Assembly (NCBI GenBank): GCA_025361085.1
Contig: JANYAX010000023.1
Location: forward strand, 1-36,414
Reading direction: 5' to 3'
Source of the DNA: Candidatus Nomurabacteria bacterium
GTDB lineage: Bacteria; Patescibacteriota; Minisyncoccia; Phycocordibacterales; UBA9973
Length of the DNA stretch: 36,414 nucleotides
The notes below the pieces were generated by a model, which saw nothing but the letters and a program-made list of their open reading frames with translations, ran no database searches and was not told where the DNA came from. The position numbers were made by a program, and so were the translations under genes. Below, piece by piece: positions 8,169-17,593 of the stretch (within the stretch, counting starts at the first letter, position 1; each line of letters begins with the position of its first letter).

Positions 8169-8945
8169 ATGGAAGAAAAAGAGACCATAAAATACATTGT
8201 AGGGATAGATGAAGTGGGCAGGGGGCCGATAGCTGGGCCTGTGGCTGTTTGCGCGTTTTTGATAAAAGATGAGAATTTTATAGAATCAGCCATAAGTCGG
8301 ACTTATGGCGAAAATAATAAAGAAGAAAAAAGGCTTACCTCGACGCAAGACGGGTTGCCAAGGCTTCGGGATTCAAAAAAATTAACAAAAAAGCAAAGGG
8401 AAGAATGGTTTGAATATTTAAAAGTCGCAAAAACCGAAGGTTTTTGCGACTTTGCTGTGTCTTTCGTTTCTTCCGAAAATATCGACAAATTTGGAATTGC
8501 AAAATGTATTCAAAAGGCATTGAATGAATCACTTGCTAGGATCGCTTCACAGAATCTTCCAAATTTTTCCCGCTTTACCCTAAAGGGCGCAGGCTGGGAT
8601 AAAAATTTGGAAGATTCTGTTTCGCTTGCTTCGTATAATCATGAATCAATTTCGCAAGAAAAGAATTTCCTCGCGGAATTTAGTATTTTCCTAGATGGAG
8701 GTTTGCATGCACCAGTTGAATATATTCACCAAGAAACGATCATAAAAGGGGATGAACTTCACCCTGTTATTTCTTTGGCTTCAATCGTGGCGAAAGTTTC
8801 TCGCGATAAAGTGATGGAAACTTTTGCAAAAAAATATCCTGAATATGGTTTTGAAAAACACGTTGGATATGGCACAAAAGCTCACTACGACGCCATCAAA
8901 AAACACGGTCAAACCCCCATCCACCGAAAAACCTTTATCCACTAA
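8169..8945 (+). CDS. rnhB: Ribonuclease HII with in-frame palindromic insertions
   Basis: GIDEVGRGPIAGPVAVCA, DSKKLTKKQREEW, LDGG, SLASIVAKVSRD, HVGYGTKAHYDAIKKHGQTPIHRKTF. ATG 8169 preferred over track start 8085, whose N-terminus overlaps dnaE and has no homology. Confidence 0.93.
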   Translation: MEEKETIKYIVGIDEVGRGPIAGPVAVCAFLIKDENFIESAISRTYGENNKEEKRLTSTQDGLPRLRDSKKLTKKQREEWFEYLKVAKTEGFCDFAVSFVSSENIDKFGIAKCIQKALNESLARIASQNLPNFSRFTLKGAGWDKNLEDSVSLASYNHESISQEKNFLAEFSIFLDGGLHAPVEYIHQETIIKGDELHPVISLASIVAKVSRDKVMETFAKKYPEYGFEKHVGYGTKAHYDAIKKHGQTPIHRKTFIH

Positions 8946-8968
8946 ATATATGTTATAATACAGGAGTT

Positions 8969-10387
8969 ATGAAACAAATGCCTACGAATATAGATTCTTT
9001 AAGTATAGGAGTAAAAGAAAATTCTAATGAAATTCAAAAACAATTTTTAGATTCCTTTGAAAATGAATTTATAAAAAGAAGGAATGATGATAGTAGTTTT
9101 TATAGGAAATTATCTCAAGAAGAGAGAAAATTAACACCAATTTTTAGTGATGGCAATAAACCCCCATCTTTTATTGATAAAATTAGGGAGGTGAAAGATA
9201 AGACATCGAGAAATATTGAAAATTCAGAAAAAGTTTGGATTGTTATTGATTTTGATGACGTGATTAATAAAACAACAACTTATCAACGATCATTGGGGGA
9301 AAAAGTTTGTTCAGTTCTCGGATTAGATCAGAAGGAATACGAGAAAATGTACGAGGAATCTAAAGCAAAAAATGCCGAAAACAAAAAAGTTTTGCGTAAT
9401 GATGTCTTAATAAACAAAATTAAAGAAAAATATCCTGGCCAGAATGATTTGGTAGATAGTATTTTTAATGACAATATCAATTATAATGATTTTATTGACC
9501 AGGGAATAAAACGCGCTTTGTTGGCATTAGGAGGTTCTTCCAACGGAGAAAGAGATATAAGAATATCCATCTTAACTTTCGGTGATGTAAAATATCAAAA
9601 AGGTAGGATAGAACAAACTGACATTGATAATGTGGTTGATGATATCATTTATACAGAAGGGTCCAAACGGGAAGTGATTGAAGCCTTACTAAGTATAGAG
9701 TATGAAGAAAAAGGGATTGCCTCACCTTTTTTGATTACTATCGATGATAGCAAAGAACAAATTGAAGATTATTCAGATATCAATTTATCTAGTAAGTTTG
9801 TAAATATGCATTATCGAAATCCTCAAGGGAAAAAATCAATGCAAGAATCGTCAGCTGAACAAGTGGTCAGTGTTTTTGAAAATGAACAAAACGAAGCAGC
9901 TATAAACTTGTATAAAATATGTAAAGGGTGTTTAGATCCCGACACTAATTTATCAAGAGAAAAAGTTTTTGAAATGTTAAATGGCAAGAGCATTAGTGAT
10001 TTTTACCAAGTAAGAAATGAATATAATATGGGGAGAGAAAAGATCATCAAAAAAACGGATAGTAATGGAGTTACTCGCACTATTCATTTTCCAGCAAATT
10101 ATCAAATTGGAACGGGTGGTGAAAAAAAAATCATTGATGGTGATAATAATAATTATGATGATTATTATTCTAGCGTCGAGGCAATTTATCCAATCGAAGA
10201 GACTGATATAAAATATTTTCAAAAACCTGATGGTGGTGTCTATCGAAGTAGTGATATAAAGTTTACAAAAATAGAGAATGGAATTCAAAAAACAGATAAA
10301 AAACACAAAGAAAAATTAGTCATTCAAAATAATAAACTAGTTTATCCGTTTGTGAACATAGAAGAGTTTATAAAAAACGTTGAATAA
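8969..10387 (+). CDS. HAD-superfamily-like protein, 472 aa, uncharacterised
   Basis: Possible HAD motifs: WIVIDFDDVINKT (I), ISILTFGDVKYQ (II), PFLITIDDSKEQIEDYS (IV); low-complexity DGDNNNYDDYY near C-terminus. Confidence 0.6.
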   Translation: MKQMPTNIDSLSIGVKENSNEIQKQFLDSFENEFIKRRNDDSSFYRKLSQEERKLTPIFSDGNKPPSFIDKIREVKDKTSRNIENSEKVWIVIDFDDVINKTTTYQRSLGEKVCSVLGLDQKEYEKMYEESKAKNAENKKVLRNDVLINKIKEKYPGQNDLVDSIFNDNINYNDFIDQGIKRALLALGGSSNGERDIRISILTFGDVKYQKGRIEQTDIDNVVDDIIYTEGSKREVIEALLSIEYEEKGIASPFLITIDDSKEQIEDYSDINLSSKFVNMHYRNPQGKKSMQESSAEQVVSVFENEQNEAAINLYKICKGCLDPDTNLSREKVFEMLNGKSISDFYQVRNEYNMGREKIIKKTDSNGVTRTIHFPANYQIGTGGEKKIIDGDNNNYDDYYSSVEAIYPIEETDIKYFQKPDGGVYRSSDIKFTKIENGIQKTDKKHKEKLVIQNNKLVYPFVNIEEFIKNVE

Positions 10388-10445
10388 GATTATCGAAATT
10401 AAGTTTTTAACAATTTTTGTTTAGCCAGTTTCGAATTACTTTTTT

Positions 10446-10458
10446 AAGTCCTAGCGGA
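10446..10458. repeat. Orphan half-REP
   Basis: AAGTCCTAGCGGA identical to the 3' half of the REP at 11986-12012. Confidence 0.6.
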
Positions 10459-10503
10459 AAGTTTGTGTTAAAATAATTAATAATTTATGTTACAATTTTA
10501 TAC

Positions 10504-11277
10504 ATGGAAAATATTTTTGATCAATCTCCTTATCAATGTCGAATGGATTGGGGAGTCAAAGGTGTAATGGAAGCCTCAAATAGAGGAGATATTATCATTA
10601 TTGTAGATGTACTTAGTTTTTCATCCGCGGTCATAAACGCAGTCTATAATGGAGTAATTATTTACCCATTTCCCAGAACAGGAGATATAAATGAATTTGG
10701 TAAATTAGTTGATGCAGAAGTTTGCATACTAGAGAGGTCAAGAGCTCGTGAACTGGGCTTACCTTCACTTTCCGCGACTTCTTTTAATAAATCCCATCAA
10801 TATAAAAAATATGTATTGTCTTCGATTAATGGGGCGACATGTGTTAAGGTGGCAAATGAATCCGTAACTATTTTAATAGGAGGGCTGCTTAATCGTGCAG
10901 CGGTTGCAAAAGTTGTTAATAATTTACAAAAAGAAATAAATAAAAATGTTACAGTGATTGCTTGCGGTGAAAGGTGGAAAAGTAAAGGAGAAGAACCAAA
11001 AGAATTAAGACCAAGTATTGAAGACTATCTTGGGGTTGGTGCAATTTTAGAAAAACTTGAAGGAACAAAATCCCCAGAAGCAAAAGTTTGTATTTCAGCT
11101 TTTAAAAATTCACAATCAAGTTTATTTGAATTAATCTCAGATTCAGGGAGTGGAAGGGAGTTACTTAATATGGAGTTTCCAGAAGACGTAGAATTTTCTT
11201 GCCAATTAGATAAATTTGACGCCGTTCCTATTCTAACCAAAGATGAAAATAGTCAAATGTATTTCACAAAATATTAA
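10504..11277 (+). CDS. 2-phosphosulfolactate phosphatase (ComB)-family-like protein
   Basis: 257 aa; DIIIIVDVLSFSSAVINAVYNGVIIYPFP ... SLSATSF...YKKYVLSSINGATC ... ERW...LRPSIEDYLGVGAI pattern. Confidence 0.65.
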   Translation: MENIFDQSPYQCRMDWGVKGVMEASNRGDIIIIVDVLSFSSAVINAVYNGVIIYPFPRTGDINEFGKLVDAEVCILERSRARELGLPSLSATSFNKSHQYKKYVLSSINGATCVKVANESVTILIGGLLNRAAVAKVVNNLQKEINKNVTVIACGERWKSKGEEPKELRPSIEDYLGVGAILEKLEGTKSPEAKVCISAFKNSQSSLFELISDSGSGRELLNMEFPEDVEFSCQLDKFDAVPILTKDENSQMYFTKY

Positions 11278-11280
11278 TAT

Positions 11281-11307
11281 TCTCCGCCAGGACTGTCCTA
11301 GCGGAGA
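11281..11307. repeat. REP hairpin, 5' flank of RAYT
   Basis: TCTCCGCcAGGAC-t-GTCCTaGCGGAGA. Confidence 0.85.
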
Positions 11308-11328
11308 AAATTAATATATAATATAAGA

Positions 11329-11985
11329 ATGTCACTTCGTAAAGTAAAATTTATTCAAGGAGAATATTTCCATATTTACAATCGTGGAAACGATAAAAAA
11401 GTTATTTTTAAAGATAAGGAAGACTATGAGCGCTTTGTTGGCTTGATGTACGCATGCAATCAGGTTGAGAATTTTAAAATTGATAATTTACAGAAAGATG
11501 AAGGATTGTTTAATGTAATAAGGAAAAATCTTCTAGTTAATGTTGGAGCTTATTGTTTAATGCCCAATCATTTTCATATTTTAATTATACAAACTGAATA
11601 TGATGGTATTAGTAAATTTATGAAAAAGCTTTTAACTGCTTATGTAATGTACTTCAATAAAAAGTATAAAAGGACAGGAAGTTTATTCGAGGGTAAGTTT
11701 AAAGCAGAACATGCAGGGAATAGTAGATATTTAAAATATTTATATTCTTATATTCATCTCAATCCAATAAAACTAATTAATAAAAATTGGAAAGAGGAAG
11801 GAATAAAAAATAAAAATGAAGCTATTCATTACTTAAATCAGTATAAATATTCTAGTTATCTTGATTATTTAGGGGAGAATAGAGTTCAAAGTAAAATATT
11901 AAATATTAGCAGTTTCCCTAATTATTTTTTATCAAAAAAAGCCTTTAAAAATGAAATTTTTGAGTGGTTATCATTTAAAGATTAA
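11329..11985 (+). mobile_element. REP-associated tyrosine transposase (Y1/IS200-like, RAYT)
   Basis: FHIYNRGNDKKVIFKDKEDYERFVGLM ... AYCLMPNHFHILIIQ (HUH) ... LLTAYVMYFNKKYKRTGSLFEGKFKAEHAGNSRYLKYLYSYIHLNPIK. Confidence 0.95.
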
Positions 11986-12012
11986 TCTCCGCTAGGAAAG
12001 TCCTAGCGGAGA
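11986..12012. repeat. REP hairpin, 3' flank of RAYT
   Basis: TCTCCGCTAGGA-aag-TCCTAGCGGAGA, 12-bp perfect stem immediately after the stop codon. Confidence 0.9.
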
Positions 12013-12046
12013 TTGCGAGGCAGATTTTATTTTTTGCTCAATCAAT

Positions 12047-14629
12047 TTAAAAGTTCTTTTCTAACCAATTTTTAATATTGTTTTTATCGTCTTTTAGCCA
12101 AGCGGAATTAGAGGCGATTTTTTCGTATGATTGCAAGAGAGAGCGCTCAGCGCCCGGGGCGGAGTTTTTCTTGAAGAATTTTTCCGCATCATTTAAATCT
12201 TTTATATTTGTATGCCCACCAAGTGGGGAGAGAAGTCGAGAAAGGAAGTGCCCGCCCTCGCCGTATTTTTTGAGGAATATTTCCCAATTATTTTTTACAA
12301 ATTGCCAAGTCAGATCTCTTCCATAATTATTTTGCCAGACTATAGCAAGTAGGTGAGGTGTATCTTGAGTTCTTACGTGTTCTGACATAATGAAAGCAAG
12401 AGTTTTCTTTAGAAGATCTTTATTTTTAAACGAAGTGAGGGCATAACCAAATCTATCTTTTTCTTCGTGAAGCTTCTCATTTATATACAAATCTTTAAAT
12501 AATTTCCATTCAGCTTTTTTACCATTTGAAGCCGCGATTTTGAATACCGCACTGCGTATATCTTTATGAATTGGTTTTGTTTTTCTCTCTTTAAATAATT
12601 TCTTTGCTTCAGCAATTATTGTTTTATCTCCATAAAAGCTCGCTTGCGAGATGGCTAAACTTCGCAAGAAGGTTTTGGAGTGTTCTTCACTTTTCTCTTT
12701 CTCAAGTCCCATTTTTTTAGCCAGTGGGGAGAAAAGGGAACGTGCATAATTTTCATATTTTTCTGCGAAAACTTCACCATATATAAGACTATAAATTTTA
12801 TTTATACCTCCGGCAATTTCCACCCAGACGATATATTCTGTTTCATCCTTATAATTCAAGACGAAATTTAGAGCTATATCTGTCTTTATATATCCACCCT
12901 CGGCTAGAGCGAACAAATCACGAATTATTCCCAATCGATCTTTTGTCGAAAGTGTTCCACTTTTTATTTCATTTGCTAGTTTCGCAAGTGTTACATCGTT
13001 GTATTTCACTCGCATGAATGTTTCTTCTTCTTTATTTATTTTTCCGATAGATACACCAACAAGAGAGTCGGTTTTCTTTGTCATTAGCAAGCTGAGTGTT
13101 TCATTGTTGCCTGCCTGTGCAGACAGGGATTCATATTTTATAGGAATAGGCCACAAATGATTTTTCTTTTTTGAAATTGCATATTCCCTTGCTTTGATTC
13201 TACTTGAGAAAAATCTTTCTTGAGTAATTTCCCAGAGGTCTTGCCTCTGGGAAAGGGTGACGAGCGGATAGCCAGTTTCTTTTGTCCAGAGAGACATCAT
13301 TTTACTAATTGGTTTCTTGCTAACTCTTTCAAAAGAATCCCAAAGGTCTATCGTGTCTGTATTTTTATAACTGTGTTTTTTCAGATAATGCCGTAATCCT
13401 TCACGGAATTTGTCGTGACCAATATATTCGGCGATTTGTCTTATCATTGCTCCACCTTTGGCGTACGAAACCATATCAAATATTTCATTGATTTCATTCG
13501 GATGATTTACTTTTATTTCTATTGGATGTGAACTTGAAAGTGAATCGAGTCGCAATGCTAGAGCATATCGATCTGAAATATACAGATCCCATAAATGCCA
13601 TTCGGGGAATAATTTATCGATACAAAAAGTTTCCATGTATGTGGCAAATCCTTCATTGAGCCAAAGGTCAGTCCACCATTTCATTGTGACGAGATTGCCG
13701 AACCATTGATGAGCGAGTTCGTGAGCGATGACAATTGCAACCCACTGTTTGTTTGAGAGTGAAGTGTTTTCTTCGTCAACGAGAATTGCTGTTTCGCGGA
13801 AAGTAACAGCGCCCCAATTTTCCATTGCAGCACTTTCAAAATCAGGAATAGCAATGAGGTCTAGGGTCGGAAGTGGGTAAGGAATATTGAAATACTCATT
13901 ATAAAATTCGAGTGACTTAATCGCGACTTCAAGAGCAAATTTTGCTTGGTGTTTCTTGCCTTTTGTTGTAAAAACACGAACTTGTATTTTTCCAGCATAA
14001 CTCTCGACATATTCAAATTCGCCAATTATAAAAGCAAGAAGGTAAGTCGACATGCGAGGTGTCGGAGCGAAAGAAACTATTTTATACCCCGCGCTATGCT
14101 CTTTTATTTCTATTGGCAAAGTATTTGAGATAGCTGTATGATTGCCAGCGATAATGAGAGATACCTCAAACACTGCTTTGTGTTCTGGTTCGTCGAAACA
14201 TGGGAAAGCGCGTCTCGCGTCGGTTGCCTCGAACTGCGTTGTCGCAAGGTATTTTTCTTCTCCATTTAGGATATATTTCCCGCGATAAAATCCACGAAGC
14301 CCATCATTTATGATACCCTTGAAAGTAATATGAATTTTAGTTTTCCCAATCTTAATTTTATTTTTGAAATAGAACGTGACAGTTTCGCTTTCGGTGTCAT
14401 AATTAATTTTTAAAGCGAATTGTGTACAATCTTTTGCACCTACCTTTACTGACTCAACCTCGATGTCTTTGCTGTGCAAAGTAATTTTATTTATTTCTTT
14501 ATCAATTTTTATTTTAATTGTTTCGTCACCAGAAAAAGTAAATGACTCAAGGTCGGGCTTGATCGAGAGATTATAAGAGATCGGTGATATGTGACTTGGT
14601 AGCCGTACTGATTTTTTAGTTTTTGTCAT
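12047..14629 (-). CDS. pepN: M1-family metallo-aminopeptidase
   Basis: 860 aa; FESAAMENWGAVTFRE (GAMEN-type), VIAHELAHQWFGNLVTMKWWTDLWLNEGFATYME. Confidence 0.95.
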   Translation of the reverse strand: MTKTKKSVRLPSHISPISYNLSIKPDLESFTFSGDETIKIKIDKEINKITLHSKDIEVESVKVGAKDCTQFALKINYDTESETVTFYFKNKIKIGKTKIHITFKGIINDGLRGFYRGKYILNGEEKYLATTQFEATDARRAFPCFDEPEHKAVFEVSLIIAGNHTAISNTLPIEIKEHSAGYKIVSFAPTPRMSTYLLAFIIGEFEYVESYAGKIQVRVFTTKGKKHQAKFALEVAIKSLEFYNEYFNIPYPLPTLDLIAIPDFESAAMENWGAVTFRETAILVDEENTSLSNKQWVAIVIAHELAHQWFGNLVTMKWWTDLWLNEGFATYMETFCIDKLFPEWHLWDLYISDRYALALRLDSLSSSHPIEIKVNHPNEINEIFDMVSYAKGGAMIRQIAEYIGHDKFREGLRHYLKKHSYKNTDTIDLWDSFERVSKKPISKMMSLWTKETGYPLVTLSQRQDLWEITQERFFSSRIKAREYAISKKKNHLWPIPIKYESLSAQAGNNETLSLLMTKKTDSLVGVSIGKINKEEETFMRVKYNDVTLAKLANEIKSGTLSTKDRLGIIRDLFALAEGGYIKTDIALNFVLNYKDETEYIVWVEIAGGINKIYSLIYGEVFAEKYENYARSLFSPLAKKMGLEKEKSEEHSKTFLRSLAISQASFYGDKTIIAEAKKLFKERKTKPIHKDIRSAVFKIAASNGKKAEWKLFKDLYINEKLHEEKDRFGYALTSFKNKDLLKKTLAFIMSEHVRTQDTPHLLAIVWQNNYGRDLTWQFVKNNWEIFLKKYGEGGHFLSRLLSPLGGHTNIKDLNDAEKFFKKNSAPGAERSLLQSYEKIASNSAWLKDDKNNIKNWLEKNF

Positions 14630-14698
14630 GGTGCGATTATAACAAAATGGCCTGAATTTTCAAAGAAAATCCAGGCCACCTTTTTACGGAAATTAACT

Positions 14699-16183
14699 CT
14701 AATGTTTAAAATGGCGTATACCAGTGAAGACCATAGACATACCAAGTTCATTACATTTATCGATCGAATTTTGATCACCTTTTGAACCCCCGGGCTGTAT
14801 TACTGACGTGATTCCAGCTTCGCCTGCGATCGTTACGCAATCGTTAAATGGCAGGAACGCTTCGGAGGCAATCACTGCGTCTTTGACATCGAAACCGAAA
14901 TGCTTGGCTTTTTCAAGTGCTTGTCTCAAAGCATCAACTCGCGAAGTTTGACCACAACCCATTGACACAAGATGAGAATCTTTCACGATAGCAATCGCAT
15001 TTGATTTCAAATGCTTTGCCACAATGTTTGCAATCAGTAAATCTCTTTTCTCAGTTTCGGACGGTGCCTTGGTGGTTACGCATTTCAGATCGGCATCAGT
15101 TTCAATGCGTTCGTCGCGATTTTGAACCAAGATCCCGGTGAGGCAAGTGCGATGCATTTGCTTTTGCATATTCGGATTTTTCCATTTCAAAATCCGGATG
15201 TCTTTTTTTTGTTCAAGAATTTCCAGTGCTTCTTTTTCAAAATCGGGAGCAATGATAACCTCGACAAATAGTTTTACCTCACGGATTTTTTCAGCGATAG
15301 CTTTTGTGATTGGTTTGTTTGAGGCGAATATCCCTCCGAAGGCCGAGTCTGGATCAGCATCATATGCCTTTTGAAATGCCTCTGTAATGTCAGGACAGGT
15401 AGCAAACCCACAGGCATTCGTATGTTTGATGATCGCAAATGCTGGATCAGTAAAATCGTAAACAAGCTTGATGGCTGACTCTGTGTCGATCAGGTTGTTG
15501 TGTGACATCTCTTTACCATGAAGCTGTTTCCACGATTCATTTAAGTTTCCGACGAACATAGCGCTCTGGTGAGGGTTCTCTCCATAGCGAAGATGGTTCC
15601 CCTGGAAATACCCGCGGATCGCAAAATCGTACTGACTCGAAACTTCGAATGCACATCCTGCCAAATGAAATCTCTCTTCTTCGGTTGTTGTTTTCCCGCG
15701 AGAAAGAATTTCGGTGAGGTACTCGTACTCATTTTTGGATGGCACAATTACGACGTCATTGTAATTTTTCGCAGCCGCCCGGATGAGGGAAATCCCACCG
15801 ATGTCGATCTTCTCGATGATTTCAACTTTCTCGGCGCCAGAAGCGAGGGTTTCTTCGAATGGGTACAAATCCACAATTACCAGGTCAATGTCATCGATGT
15901 GGAATTTCTTTTTTTCTTCCTGGTCGCTCACATTGTCTCGGCGGTTCAGAATGCCGCCCATGATTTGTGGTTGTAAAGTTTTCACTCTTCCGCCAAATAC
16001 AGAAGGGAAGCCAGTTATTTCTTCAACGGTAGTAACCGGGACACCCATTTCATGAATGAAGTCTGCAGTACCACCAGTTGAAATAATTGTGATTCCATAA
16101 TCATTCAACAAGTTTATAATTCTGTCTAATCCATCTTTGTGATAGACAGAAATCAAGGCAGTTTTAATGGTTTTGTTGTTCAT
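14699..16183 (-). CDS. purH: Bifunctional AICAR formyltransferase/IMP cyclohydrolase
   Basis: 494 aa; TALISVYHKDGLDRIINLL...ISTGGTADFI, GFPSVFGGRVKTLQPQIMGGIL, DLVIVDLYPFEET, NLRYGENPHQ, KHTNACGFAT, DSAFGGIFASN. Confidence 0.96.
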   Translation of the reverse strand: MNNKTIKTALISVYHKDGLDRIINLLNDYGITIISTGGTADFIHEMGVPVTTVEEITGFPSVFGGRVKTLQPQIMGGILNRRDNVSDQEEKKKFHIDDIDLVIVDLYPFEETLASGAEKVEIIEKIDIGGISLIRAAAKNYNDVVIVPSKNEYEYLTEILSRGKTTTEEERFHLAGCAFEVSSQYDFAIRGYFQGNHLRYGENPHQSAMFVGNLNESWKQLHGKEMSHNNLIDTESAIKLVYDFTDPAFAIIKHTNACGFATCPDITEAFQKAYDADPDSAFGGIFASNKPITKAIAEKIREVKLFVEVIIAPDFEKEALEILEQKKDIRILKWKNPNMQKQMHRTCLTGILVQNRDERIETDADLKCVTTKAPSETEKRDLLIANIVAKHLKSNAIAIVKDSHLVSMGCGQTSRVDALRQALEKAKHFGFDVKDAVIASEAFLPFNDCVTIAGEAGITSVIQPGGSKGDQNSIDKCNELGMSMVFTGIRHFKH

Positions 16184-16255
16184 TTTTTTTAATTTAGTTT
16201 AAACATTTAAACATTAGTTTCAAAGATTTTAACCATAATAATACATATGTGATTA

Positions 16256-17491
16256 TTAGTCAATTACATGTACTAGTCCAGCACTTTCGATTCTCTCAAG
16301 CGCTATGACGAAAGCTGTTCGACGAATATCGGTGTTTAATTCTTTCGATCTATTCCAAATAATTTCTGTTTCTTCTTCCATTATTTTCTTTAATTTTGCG
16401 AAAACGTCTTCTTCTTTCCAATGTTCGCCTTTTATATTTTGTTCCCATTCAAAAGTAGAGACAGTCACACCACCAGCGTTAGCGAGGATATCTGGAACAA
16501 CTGGAATATTTCTTTCAAACAATATGTCATCTGCTTCTGGTGTAGTTGGTCCATTTGCGAGCTCAACTATCAATTGAGTTTTAATTTCTTTTGCATTTTT
16601 TCCAGTGATTTGGTTTTCCAGTGCAGCTGGAATTAAGACATCACAGGGGGTAGTTAGGAGTTCTTCATTCGTAATATTTTTTGACCCGGGGAAATTGGCA
16701 ATTTGGCCGTTCGTCTTTTTGTATTCATTGAGAGCTTTTATATCGATACCATCTTCTTTTAAAATTGCTCCTTTTGAATCTGAAATCGCGATAATTTTGT
16801 GACCATGATCTGTTAAGATTTCTGCTGCGTTTCCGCCTACATTTCCGAAACCTTGGATGATGATATCGCATGATTCTGGTAAACCCAATTTTTGACGTAT
16901 GATATCAAATACATAAAACCCTCCGAGGCCTGTTGCTGGGCCTCTGCCTTCTGAACCACCAACGGCGATTGGTTTACCTGTGATGACTGCGTTTGTTTTG
17001 TCGCCAGTAATTTTAGAATATTCATCTACCATCCATGACATTATTTCTGGTGTGGTATTTACATCAGGAGCGGGGACATCAACTTTGGGTCCGATAACTG
17101 GCGCCATAAGTTTTATCCATCCGCGTGATAATTTTTCTAATTCGTTTTTTGATAGAAGTTTCGGGTTAACTGTGATTCCACCTTTCCCTCCGCCCATCGG
17201 AATATTTGCGACGGCACACTTGAGAGCCATCCAGAAGGCGAGAGCTTTCACTTCATTGATGTCAGTATCTTGGTGATAACGGATTCCACCTTTGTATGGT
17301 CCACGTGCATTGTTGTATTGGACACGATAGCCTTCGAATAATTCTGTTTTGCCATTATCCATCGTAATCGGGATCGAGATTCTAATTTCTCTATTTGGCT
17401 GGCTTAAGATTTTTAAGAATTTTTCATCGAACTTTTTGATTTTTGTCGCTCTTTCGAGCTGTGACATTGCGTTTTGAAATGGGTTATTCAT
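16256..17491 (-). CDS. gdhA: Glutamate (Glu/Leu/Phe-type) dehydrogenase
   Basis: 411 aa; NARGPYKGGIRYHQDTDINEVKALAFWMALKCAVANIPMGGGKGGI, DVPAPDVNT, GFGNVGGNAA. Confidence 0.95.
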   Translation of the reverse strand: MNNPFQNAMSQLERATKIKKFDEKFLKILSQPNREIRISIPITMDNGKTELFEGYRVQYNNARGPYKGGIRYHQDTDINEVKALAFWMALKCAVANIPMGGGKGGITVNPKLLSKNELEKLSRGWIKLMAPVIGPKVDVPAPDVNTTPEIMSWMVDEYSKITGDKTNAVITGKPIAVGGSEGRGPATGLGGFYVFDIIRQKLGLPESCDIIIQGFGNVGGNAAEILTDHGHKIIAISDSKGAILKEDGIDIKALNEYKKTNGQIANFPGSKNITNEELLTTPCDVLIPAALENQITGKNAKEIKTQLIVELANGPTTPEADDILFERNIPVVPDILANAGGVTVSTFEWEQNIKGEHWKEEDVFAKLKKIMEEETEIIWNRSKELNTDIRRTAFVIALERIESAGLVHVID

Positions 17492-17510
17492 TCTGTTTAG
17501 AAACAGGTCG
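17483..17510. repeat. Partial copy of the intergenic palindrome at 17594-17636, overlapping the gdhA start
   Basis: TTATTCATTCTGTTTAGAAACAGG vs GGATTCATTCCATTTAGAAATAGG. Confidence 0.5.
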
Positions 17511-17593
17511 CAATCACTAATGTTTATTAATAATTTTGACTTGTGAAATTAATTTATAATAATACCTTGACCGTTTTTCCTCTTTTTCGTGAC

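Noticed and set aside
12078-17276. Numerous plus-strand ORFs antisense to pepN, purH and gdhA
   Set aside because: Shadow ORFs opposite well-supported genes; no homology recognised.
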